Assembly: GCA_963831645.1 (NCBI GenBank)
Contig: CAWHQZ010000017.1
Coordinates: 682,001 to 746,000, forward strand
Source: CAWHQZ01 sp963831645
GTDB taxonomy: Bacteria > Pseudomonadota > Alphaproteobacteria > Rhizobiales > Aestuariivirgaceae
DNA length: 64,000 nucleotides
Direction of reading: 5' to 3'
The notes beneath the pieces were generated by a model. The model was not told where the DNA came from and ran no database searches. It saw only the letters and a program-made list of their open reading frames with translations. How positions within the stretch are numbered: the first letter of the stretch is position 1; every line of letters starts with the position of its first letter. This document shows, piece after piece, positions 34,552 to 42,682 of this stretch. The position numbers were made by a program, and so were the translations under genes.

Positions 34552-36155
34552 GTGGGGTGCGTGAGCGAGATCGCCCATCAGCTTGCTACCGACAACGAAG
34601 CGCTGCATGCGCTGGTCGCGGCGGCGCGTGCGGAGCGTGACGCCGCGATTGCGGAGCGCGACCAGGCGCTGTCGCAAATCGATCGCCTGCGGCATCTATT
34701 GCGCCAGTTGCAGCGGGCGCAGTTCGGCCGGCGTTCGGAGAGGCTCGATCCCGAGCAGCTGCTGCTGGCACTCGAGGATATCGAGCAAGTAATTGCCGGC
34801 GACGAGGCCGGCGAGCGACAAGAAGGATGCGGCGGCCGCCAAGACACGTGCCGAAAAGCGTCGTGCCGGTCGCGGCGCGCTTCCCGCCCATCTGCCGCGC
34901 GTGGATGTGACGATCGAGCCGGAAGACACCAACTGTCCCTGCTGCCGGGCGCGATGCATGTGATCGGCGAGAGACCTCGCAACGGCTCGACGTGATCCCG
35001 GCGCAGTATCGGGTGCTCGTGACGCGCCGGCCGAAATATGCCTGCCGGGCGTGCGAGGAGGCGGTGGTGCAGGCGCCGGCGCCGGCACGGCTGATCGAGG
35101 GCGGCCTGCCGACCGAGGCGATGGTCGCCCACGTGCTGGTGGCGAAATACGCCGACACCTGCCGCTCTATCGGCAATGCGCAGATGCTGCTGCGCCAGGG
35201 CGTCGACATCGACCGGCGATCCTGTCGTTGCTGGGTGGGCTATGCGCCGCCGGAGCTGAAGCCGCTCGTGGCGCGGATGCGCGAGCTCATTCTGGCGCTC
35301 GGGCAAGACTCGTCGGTCGACGAGACCCGCGGCGCCGGTGCTCGATCCGGGCCGCGGCCGCACCAAGAACGGCTACTTCTGGGCGGTCGCCCGCGACGAT
35401 CGGCCGTGGGGCGGCACCGCGCCGCCGGCGTCGTCTACAGCTACGCGCCGGGTCGCGGCGGCGATGCACGCACTCGAGCTGCTCGAACAGCTATCGCGGC
35501 GTCGTGCAAGTGCGACGGCTACGCCGCCTACAACGACCGTTGCCGGCGCAGCAGGCGGCGAGGCGATCACGCTCGCCTATCTGCTGGGCGCATCTGCGAC
35601 GCAAGTTCTACGACATCGCCAAGGACGGCACCGCGCCGATCGCCAGCGAGGCGCTCGAACGGATCGCCGCGCTCTATGCGGTCGAGAAGACGATCCGCGG
35701 GCACAGCGCCGACGAGCGCCGCGCGGTGCGCCAGGAAAAGAGCAAGCCGCTCGTGCTGGCGCTCACGGCGTGGTTCGAGCAGCAGCTCGCCTGCGTCTCG
35801 GCCAAGTCCGTGATCGCCGAGGCCATCCGCTACGCCTTGCACCATTGGGACGGGCTCACCCGCTTCCTCGATGACGGCCGCATCGAGCTCGACACCAACA
35901 CCGTCGAGCGGGGCATTCGGCCCATCGTGCTCAACCGCAAGAACGCGCTCTTCGCCGGTCACGATCAGGGAGCGGAGAACTGGGCCTGCATCGCCTCGCT
36001 CATCGAGACCTGCAAACTGCACGGCGTCGATCCGCAAGCCTACGTCACCGACGTGCTCATCAAGCTCGTCAATCTCTGGCCCGCCTCGCGCCTGCGACGA
36101 GCTCATGCCATGGGCCTGGGCAGCCGAGCGCTCCGTCCATAAACTCGCGGCGTGA
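34552..36155 (+). pseudogene. tnpC: IS66 TnpC transposase, multiple frameshifts
   Basis: Recognisable in pieces: the N-terminal coiled region with RLRHLLRQLQRAQFGRRSER (34690-34750), the zinc-finger area CPCCRA, VTRRPKYACRACEEAVVQAP, GGLPTEAMVAHVLVAKYADT, KNGYFWAVARDDRPWGGTAP, HLRRKFYDIAKDG, and the C-terminal GIRPIVLNRKNALFAGHDQG with ELMPWAWAAERSVHKLAA. The pieces occupy all three frames, with at least five shifts. This DDE transposase cannot be made. Confidence 0.85.
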
Positions 36156-36293
36156 CGCACCAAATCGCGCCGCAGCCACCGAAAACCGGAAAAATCAAGC
36201 CATCAGAGCCGTGTCGTCAGAAGACCGCTTGCGTCCCTTCCCAGGACAGCGCTCAACTCTAATTCAATAGACGAGGTCCCTTCCCGGATCTGT

Positions 36294-36603
36294 CTATCGG
36301 CTCGCCACTACTCGGCACGCGCTGGGCGGTATTCTTTCTCTGGCAGCCTGGGCCCGACATATTTGCAGCGCCCAACTCACCGCCGCTGGCCCGGGTCTTT
36401 TCTCCCCAGCGCGCTCCGCACACTTGCCTCCGATATTTTCCGTGCGCTGTCAGAGCGAACGCTTTATGCACGGAACTTCTGTTATACTGTGTGTAGATAC
36501 GCTGACAAACTGGGTTATTGTATAGCAACTGCTGGGCTAATGAATTGTCACTCTCGACCGCTGATCCCAGCACTAAGATTATGAGAACCAAGATATAGCG
36601 CAT
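36294..36603 (-). pseudogene. Small exported DUF4189-like protein, frameshifted
   Basis: ATG 36603 starts MRYILVLIILVLGSAVESDN, a signal peptide ending near SLAQ. Then come KAFALTAHGKYRRQVCGARW and GEKTRASGGEL. At about 36385 the frame should change: the alternative frame gives ALQICRAQAARERIPPSACR then VVASR and a stop at 36296-36294. The pattern 'ALxxC...C.VVA' fits small DUF4189-like secreted proteins common in Bradyrhizobium and relatives. In the unshifted frame the end is meaningless. Confidence 0.5.
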
Positions 36604-36798
36604 GAGTGTGCCGTCCTTTGCTTTTTCCGCCTCGCACATATGAAACGGTTGAGTGCCGCCGCGCGTGGGTTAAACATTTTTCATGGGATGCGTCAACAAT
36701 GCGGACCACATATGGTTGATTTAAAGAAGTTCCTCTGTATGGAGCTAAGCCCAACTTGAGCAATGAGACTGAGTTTTTTGCGGTTTGAGGCAGCGCAA

Positions 36799-36996
36799 GT
36801 GACCTTCGATGGCTTTCCTGTGGGCTACGAAGTGTTCGCCGGCAACACCCATGAATTCGCAAACGTTGGACGATCGTGGCCACCATGGAGGGCCGGCACG
36901 GAACACTGGGGCGGGTGTGGATCTGTGGATCGATTGCGGTATGGCCGGCGCACGTGACCCTCGCCTGGCTTCGCCACACCGGGCGGCGCTATATCG
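36799..36996 (+). pseudogene. IS1634/IS4-type transposase fragment
   Basis: VTFDGFPVGYEVFAGNTHEF in one frame and ATMEGRHGTLGRVWI with LAWLRHTGRRYI in another are the middle of an IS1634-family (IS4 superfamily) DDE transposase, where the family reads 'GFPLGYEVFAGNT...TLxxIVxxMExRHGxLGRVWIxDRGM'. About 65 residues survive with at least two frame changes. It directly borders a glycine-rich coding patch at 37009. Confidence 0.75.
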
Positions 36997-37008
36997 ACGC
37001 GCGGTGTC

Positions 37009-37083
37009 GGTGTCGAGGGCGGCCCTGGCGGCAACGGCGGAAGCATCATCGGCGGTGAGGGCGGCGACAGCGGAAATGGTGGC
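37009..37083 (+). other. Orphan glycine-rich patch
   Basis: Twenty-five codons reading GVEGGPGGNGGSIIGGEGGD then SGNGG. They share the GGC/GGN codon pattern of the Gly-rich genes at 33.1-33.7 kb and 37.5-38.9 kb, but lie between a transposase relic and the leader region of the OMP gene, without an obvious own start. It is probably a detached piece of a glycine-rich gene cut by the IS. Confidence 0.5.
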
Positions 37084-37304
37084 TTGTCTCGGGGGAAGGC
37101 TCTCGATAACAGCCCCAGCGGATCGTATCCAAAACATGGGAAGTGTTGCCAAGGCGCAACATTCGTCCAAAACATTGTAACGCGCCCCGATTTGGGCTTG
37201 CCAATTCGGTGGACAGGTCGGCTAATGTGGACGGCTCGGTTAATACTGTCGGAGCAAGTGCGGCGTATATTGTCTGTGCGCCGTTAATTTCCGGTTCGGG
37301 GGCG

Positions 37305-39123
37305 ATGATGGGAAACTATCTGAAATCGCGAGTATCGCTGCTAGCTCTGACGGTAGCGGTTGCGGCTGTGACAGGTTCGCCAGCAACTGCGGCAGACATC
37401 GAGCCAATCGTTCCAATTGATGAATGGGCCGGCTTTTATTTTGGTCGGCATATTGGCGTCCTCTCCGCTGACGATGACAGCCAAGATGACGATGACAGCC
37501 ACGGTGAGATCGATGTGTTTGGCGGTCGCGGCGGTGGCGGCGGTGGCGGCGGTGGTGGCGGCGAAGGCGGCGAGGGCGGCGGTGACGACGGCGGCATCGG
37601 TGGGCTCGGCGGACCTGGCGGCGATGGCGGCGATGGCGGCGATGGCGGCGCTATAACCTCCGATATTGGCTCTGACGATGAAAACCTGCTGGGTGGTTTC
37701 CATGCCGGCTATAACTTGCAGTATGGTCTAGGGGTCTTTGGCATCGAAGGCGACTACAGTCTCAACGACAATTTCGACGACTATCTCGCCAGTATCCGCG
37801 GCCGGCTGGGCGTGGCGCCAGGCGGCTTTCTGCTTTATGGCACGGCAGGCGTGGCATTTCTTGGTCGGCACAGCGACGAGGCGTTTGGCGTAGGCGCTCC
37901 CGGCGGCGATGGCGGCGACGGCGGCAATGGCGGCGGGGGCGGTGAAGGCGGCGGGGATGTTGGCGGCGCGGAAGGCGGCGGGGGTGGCGCCGGAGGCAGC
38001 GGTGGAGTTGGCGGTGCAGGCGGCGATGGTCAGGTCGCCCACTTCGGTGACGAAGACGATCATGAAACCGGCTGGGTGGCGGGCTTCGGCGCCGAGGCGA
38101 AACTTTCGCACGCGGCAAGCATCGGCCTCGAGGGTCTTTATTATGGTTTTGATGGCGAACAGGACGATGATGAGGGTGGTGATCGTGATTTCGTCGTCCT
38201 GCGTGGGCGGCTGTCCTACTACTTGAGCGGTGCCTCCCTGGAGGAAGGCCCGGCCACCGATTGGAGCGGAGTTTATGTCGGCGTGAACGGCGGCGCTCTG
38301 TTCCCCAACGGCGACCGAGTCGACGACATCCTTGCCAGTGACGGAGCCGACGGCTTCGGTGGCGATGGCGGCGGTGCTGGTGATGGAGGTGGCGGCGGCG
38401 GCCCCGGCGACGGCGGCGGCGGTGGCGGTGGCGGCGGTGCCGGCGGTGGCGGCGGCGCCGGCGGTGGCGCCGCGGCGCTCGTAAAGCTCGAAGATGACAG
38501 TTTGCTCGCCGGTGGATTCCACGCCGGCTTCAATTGGCAGAGTGATCAGTGGGTCTTAGGCCTTGAAGGTGATGTCGGCGTTGTTGAGGATGCCTATGAC
38601 CATCTGGCGAGTGTCCGCGGTCGGATCGGCTGGGCCACTGAAAGGGTGTTGCTCCATCTGTCTGGAGGCGCCGCCTTCGCCAAAAATGACAGTTTCCACG
38701 GCAAAGTGTCGGTTGGGAGCGGCGAGGGTGGTGGCGGTGGCGGCGGCGGCGATGGCGGCGGTGGCGGAGATGGGGGCGTGTGGCGATATTCTGATTGGCG
38801 GAGATGGCGGCGCTGGCGGCGATGGTGGCGATGGCGGTCCCGGCGGAGCTGGCGGCGTAGTGTCAAAATCGGACGGCGATGACGATGACGATGGCGAGGT
38901 TGGGTTCGTGATCGGCACCGGTCTGGATGTGAAGCTGACGGAACACGTCAGCATCGGCATGGAGGGTCTGTACTACTTCTTTGATGATGACAAAGTGGAT
39001 TTCTTTGTCGATGAAGACCGTGTCGACGACACTGATATCGATAACGATTTCGCCGTGGTAAGAGCGCGCCTGTCCTTTCACTGGCCCTGCGTTTATTGTG
39101 GCTCACCCGTCCCTGCGAAGTGA
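37305..39123 (+). CDS. Tandem two-barrel Omp25/31-like outer-membrane protein with Gly-rich loops (frame break near 38775)
   Basis: ATG 37305 or 37308; signal peptide to about residue 30 (TGSPATAA). Two copies of an 8-strand Omp25/Omp31-like barrel follow (residues about 40-310 and 319 to the end). Each has WxGxYxG strand 1, GGFHAGYN/GGFHAGFN, FGIEGDYS/LGLEGDVG, YLASIRGRLG/HLASVRGRIG, LLYGTAGVAF/LLHLSGGAAF, the GxGAEAKLS strand, and a GLEGLYYGF / GMEGLYYFF strand. Glycine tracts of about 40 residues sit at 73-115, 199-242, 350-388 and from 473, i.e. where loops L1 and L3 of each barrel belong; L4 is Asp-rich. The first frame runs to 38882 but the barrel moves to another frame at a GGGGG run (38772-38776), ending at 39123. 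Confidence 0.8.
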
Positions 39124-39129
39124 TGGCGG

Positions 39130-39316
39130 TTCTCCTCCTGCACCCGACCTTGCCAGGTGTATTGGCCTGAAGGGCGGCGTCTTATTTGGCTGATGGCGAT
39201 CAGGTCGACAGCATCCAAGCGAGCCGCGGACCGGCGGTGGTGGCTCGGCGGCGCTGGCGGTATTTGAGGATGATAGCCTCCTCGTCGCGAGCATTCACAC
39301 CGCTATATGCGAGTGA
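39130..39316 (+). pseudogene. Relic of a third barrel module
   Basis: With small frame corrections the sequence reads GVYWGLKGGVLF, ADGDQVDSIQASRG, GGGGSAALAVFEDDSLLVAS and IHTAICE with a stop at 39314-39316. This parallels GVYVGVNGGALFPNGDRVDD, ILASDGA, and AALVKLEDDSLLAGGFHAGF of the second barrel, with the glycine tract shrunk to a few residues. It shows that the locus once had at least three tandem modules. Confidence 0.6.
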
Positions 39317-39369
39317 TGACGTCGCCCGTGTGCGGTGCGCCGTCGGAAGGAAGCTCTCAGTTTTGATAT

Positions 39370-41254
39370 TTAGTCCCCGACCGCGACACCCTCGCCCCGG
39401 CGATCGATACCAGCCGTGAGGCTCTCCGGCGTAATGGCAATGACCTGCAATCCCGAGTTCATTTCGACGATCTTGGTCTCATAGCCAAGCTCCTCTAAGC
39501 CACGCTTCAGGGCAGCCGGCGTGCTCGCTTCGAGCTCAAAAGCACCTGACGTATTTGCGACGGGAGGCAAATCGACGGCTTCCTGCGGGCCCAGCCGCCA
39601 GTCGATCATGGCGACGAGAGCCTGAGTAACAGATGGAATACTCCAGATTCCGCTCGACGATCCCAACGCAATGATGGGGGTCCCATTTTTCAGTACGATA
39701 GTCGGAGACATCGATGATCGCGGACGCTTGCCAGCTTCGATTCGGTTGGCGACGGGAACACCTGCGATATGAGAGGGAAAGGAAAAGCCCTTCAGCTGAT
39801 TGTTAAGCAAAAAGCCCTGCGTCATGAGCCCCGATCCGAAACTATCCCCGATTGATGAGCTCATCGATACCACATTGCGGTCTTCATCGACGATGACGAA
39901 ATGACTGGTGGACGGAAGCCTGGTGGAGGCGTCACCTTTGCGAAAATCAACACGATGCCATTTCGGAGTGCCCGGAAAAGCGTCATTCAGCTTTTTTCCA
40001 GGCTTTATCAGCTCGGCACGCTCGTCCACATATTTCTCGTCAATCAGGCCCTTCATCGGCATGGGCAGGAAGTCTTCATCTGCTACGTATCGGTCGCGGT
40101 CCGCAAAGGCGAGCCGGCTCGCGTCCCCAATCAACTGCCACGAAAATGGATTGGAGGCTCCGAGCCCGAAAAGATCGAAGTTCTCGAGAATACCTAGTAT
40201 CTGTGAGACAGTAAGCGCACCGGATGAAGGAGGCCCCATGCCGCAAATGTCGAATCCGCGGTAGTCAATGCATACCGGAGTTCCGCTCCTTCACCTGATA
40301 CTTAGCGAGATCGCGCAAGGTTATGGTACCGGCCTCGTCGGGCTCAGCCCAATCGCGGGGCCCGCCAGGTTGCCCGGGCTGGCCAGCTTGACCGCGGTTT
40401 CTACTGCCCGGTTGGCCGGGTTTCCCGGGCTCGCCAGGTTGCCCGGGCTTGCCACCTTTTCCCGGTTTGCCAGGTTGCCCGGGCTCGCCAGGTTGACCTG
40501 CCGTGCCGGCCTTGCGAGGTTCGAGTGCGTCGCGCACTTCCTCGACAATAGCAGCGGCAATCCTTCCGGAATAGAACTGTTCGGCTCCTCGATCGCGTAG
40601 CCGGGAGAGCGTCCTCCGGTAATGCCGGTTCTTAAGTCGCGCGCCTTTGGTAACCGGCGTTCGACCGAAGAAATGAGAGCGGCTTGATGGAAAGCGCGAT
40701 AGAAGCTCCTGATCTTCATCGACCAACTCGGCAAGCTGAGGAGAAACTTGAAAACCGTCCTTGGCCAGTTGAATTGGGAGGTCGAACAGATCGGGCCAGG
40801 CGAGCTTTCCCCATTTGCGGTGTGCATGCTCCAGCAACCGGGGGATACCCGGCACGCCCACCGCAAGCGGGCCAATTGCAGCCTCATGCGACAGCCTATG
40901 CGTTGCGAGCGGGGGAGCGATTTCGCGGCCGTCGAGCGTCGTCAGTTGTTTTCGATGTGCGTCCCAGTACACGAGGAAACCGCCCCCTCCCAGTCCGGAG
41001 GACTGTGGTTCCACGAGGCCAAGGACGAGCTGCACGACAACCATGGCATCAATTGCGTTCCCGCCTTGGCGCAGAACCTCGCGCCCAGCCTCAGCTGCAA
41101 GCGGATTGGACGCGACCACCATATGGCGTCGGGACGCGACTGGATCGCGTGTAATTTCAGCACTGCGTCCGTTCTGTTGGCCAGTACTCGTGTATTGGCC
41201 GAACGCAGTTGCGGAAAGAACGAAAAAAGCGAGGACAAGAGGAAGTGGACGCAC
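39370..41254 (-). pseudogene. ggt: Gamma-glutamyltransferase 2 with a collagen-like insert, frameshifted
   Basis: GTG 41254 (after CTGGAG) starts a signal peptide, RPLPLVLAFFVLSATAFGQ. The large subunit has GGNAIDAMVVVQLVLGLVEP and GLGGGGFLVYWDAHRK. Before TLRDLAKYQVKER lies an insert of eleven consecutive Gly-Xaa-Yaa triplets plus a few interrupted ones (GEPGQPGKPGKGGKPGQPGE, about 40358-40512), where GGT 1 has only GAPGNPG. After KERN one extra T breaks the frame (about 40277). The rest (CGMGPPSSGALTVSQILGIL, the nucleophile STSHFVIVDEDRN, and the small subunit) is in another frame to 39370. Compared with paralogue 1 the autoprocessing site has TSH instead of TTH. Confidence 0.85.
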
Positions 41255-41474
41255 ACTAACTCCAGAGCAATGCACTAAGCGTTCGTGCTGCACAGCCTAT
41301 GGACATCCACAGCAAACGGTCAAGGTCCGGCTTGTTGCGGCTTCAGCCGCGACTGATGGTCGATGCAAGCAATCCAGACTTGCAGCGATTTGCCCGGATC
41401 GAGGGGTTCGCTGCTGCACTTCGTTCGTGAACTTAGGCAATCCAGCTGGGAGCGTTTCAGCAGATGGAAACCTG

Positions 41475-41969
41475 CTACTCAGGCTGACCCAGGAGTGCAA
41501 GCCGGCGGGCGATACTCTCTGCCGGCCAATACCTCTTCCGATCATAATATTCGGCAACTACCGGCGTACCCTCGCCGAGCACCACCCAGGGCTGCTTGGA
41601 ACTCGTAAAGATGTGAATGTCCGGCGGAAATCGGTCCGGCTCTTCGAGCGTGCCGACGCGCACGAACCTTATCGCGTCGCCCGCGCCGGCGTAGTTGCTC
41701 CACAGGGCGATGCGGCAGGCCGGGCAGCGGCTGATCCTCTGGCCCTTGCCGCTGTTCGAAGGCGTCGGCACGATCTCGGGTTCACCCGACAGGAGTTCTA
41801 CGCGGTCCGCCTCGATCATGGCATTCAGCGCGAAGGAGGCGCCCGTCTCGCGCTGGCACCAGCGGCAGTGGCAGCAATGAACGAACAGCGGCTTGCCGAC
41901 CAGGCGGTAGCGCACCGCCCCGCATGTGCAGCGCCCGTCGAACGTCGCATGGTCAGCCGCTGCGGTCAC
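41475..41969 (-). CDS. GFA family (glutathione-dependent formaldehyde-activating-like) protein
   Basis: A 164-residue member of the GFA/CENP-V zinc-binding family. The metal ligands are CTCGAVRY (residues 14-21), CCHCRWCQ (about 32-39) and CPAC (about 83-86). The end is QPWVVLGEGTPVVAEYYDRK then RYWPAESIARRL. Founding members condense formaldehyde with glutathione, but most members are uncharacterised. It is the last gene of a leftward operon. Its 3' end of about 137 bp is duplicated at 31990-32127 on the other side of the island. Confidence 0.9.
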   Translation of the reverse strand: MTAAADHATFDGRCTCGAVRYRLVGKPLFVHCCHCRWCQRETGASFALNAMIEADRVELLSGEPEIVPTPSNSGKGQRISRCPACRIALWSNYAGAGDAIRFVRVGTLEEPDRFPPDIHIFTSSKQPWVVLGEGTPVVAEYYDRKRYWPAESIARRLALLGQPE

Positions 41970-41973
41970 GGGA

Positions 41974-42273
41974 TCAGCCTCCCGACATCGCCGTCAGCAC
42001 AAAGACCCTGGCGCCCGGTGAAAGGAGGGTGTCCAGTCCGGCGCGCTTGCCCTCGACAAAAATGTTGAGGTGCCGGCGGATGCGCGGGGTCGAATCGCAC
42101 AACCGGTCACGCATTCCGGGCCAGCGCGCGTCGAGCGCGTCAATTATTTCTCCGACCGTCGCAGCGGCTAGCTTCACCTCCTGTACCGAGCCCGGGAACA
42201 GGCTCAGGAGCGCTCGCGGAAGCACGACCGCGACCGTTGGCGCCTGTGATGTCGGGCGGTCCAATGTCCTCAC
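41974..42273 (-). CDS. MoaD/ThiS-like ubiquitin-fold protein
   Basis: About 99 residues with a beta-grasp layout: VAVVLPRALLSLFPG, VKLAAATVGEIIDALDARWP, HLNIFVEGKRAGLDTLL and SPGARVFVLTAMSGG. The Gly-Gly end is what sulfur-carrier proteins need for adenylation and thiocarboxylate formation. No E1-like partner (MoeB/ThiF) or molybdopterin or thiamine gene is near. It sits between the GFA gene (4 bp) and the holin-like gene (4-bp overlap), and close to a BNR propeller gene, a pairing I believe recurs in other genomes. Confidence 0.78.
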   Translation of the reverse strand: MRTLDRPTSQAPTVAVVLPRALLSLFPGSVQEVKLAAATVGEIIDALDARWPGMRDRLCDSTPRIRRHLNIFVEGKRAGLDTLLSPGARVFVLTAMSGG

Positions 42274-42677
42274 TTCTGGAACCGCCGTCCGAGCAGGATG
42301 CCGATGACCGCCGCCGTCGCGATCGCTCCGATGAGGGTTTGACCGGAAGAGCGCGGCGCCGTCGCTGCCGGGTCAGTCGCATTCAGGCTGTTGAGCATCT
42401 GGGACACGGCAGCAGGTTCCGCGGGCCGCGAAAGCATCATGTGGCGGCCGATCAGGAAGGTGACCAGGCCCAGGACCGCCAACACCGCTGCGATGACCAG
42501 CGCTGCGCTCCATGCCGGCATGTGGGATTGAAGCAGCTGGAACGCGGCAATCGCTGCGAAGACGCTGGCCAGCAAGCCGAATGCCGCACCCGCGAGGATG
42601 ACGCAACCGCCGACGGCGCGGCGCTTCAGCGCTACCGCCTCGGTTCTGATCAGTCCCCGCACCAGGGTATCGAGCAT
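42270..42677 (-). CDS. YqjE/holin-like small membrane protein
   Basis: 135 residues. Two long hydrophobic helices near residues 25-50 (AVGGCVILAGAAFGLLASVF) and 55-80 (WSAALVIAAVLAVLGLVTFL), and a third at the C-terminus (LIGAIATAAVIGILLG) ending GRRFQK. This is the usual form of 'phage holin family'/YqjE proteins, which follow YqjD/ElaB genes and are not real phage lysis holins. Overlaps the MoaD-like gene by 4 bp. Confidence 0.75.
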   Translation of the reverse strand: MLDTLVRGLIRTEAVALKRRAVGGCVILAGAAFGLLASVFAAIAAFQLLQSHMPAWSAALVIAAVLAVLGLVTFLIGRHMMLSRPAEPAAVSQMLNSLNATDPAATAPRSSGQTLIGAIATAAVIGILLGRRFQK

Positions 42678-42682
42678 CCGCG

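Larger units (their letters stand above)
34134..36155 (+). mobile_element. IS66-family element, decayed
   Basis: Contains recognisable tnpB (34134-34486) and tnpC (34552-36155), in the normal order and spacing of IS66 elements, both with several frame breaks. tnpA and clean terminal inverted repeats are not visible. The right end is probably within 36160-36225, where accgcttgcg resembles an IS66 terminus. It sits inside the island bounded by the GFA repeats and cannot be active. Confidence 0.8.

Noticed and set aside
34578..35366. Minus-strand frames across the IS66 transposase
   Set aside because: Shadow of tnpC; plus-strand pieces match TnpC in order.
42270..42677. Phage holin as sign of a prophage
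   Set aside because: The neighbouring DUF883 gene shows it is the YqjD/YqjE pair; no other phage gene is present.
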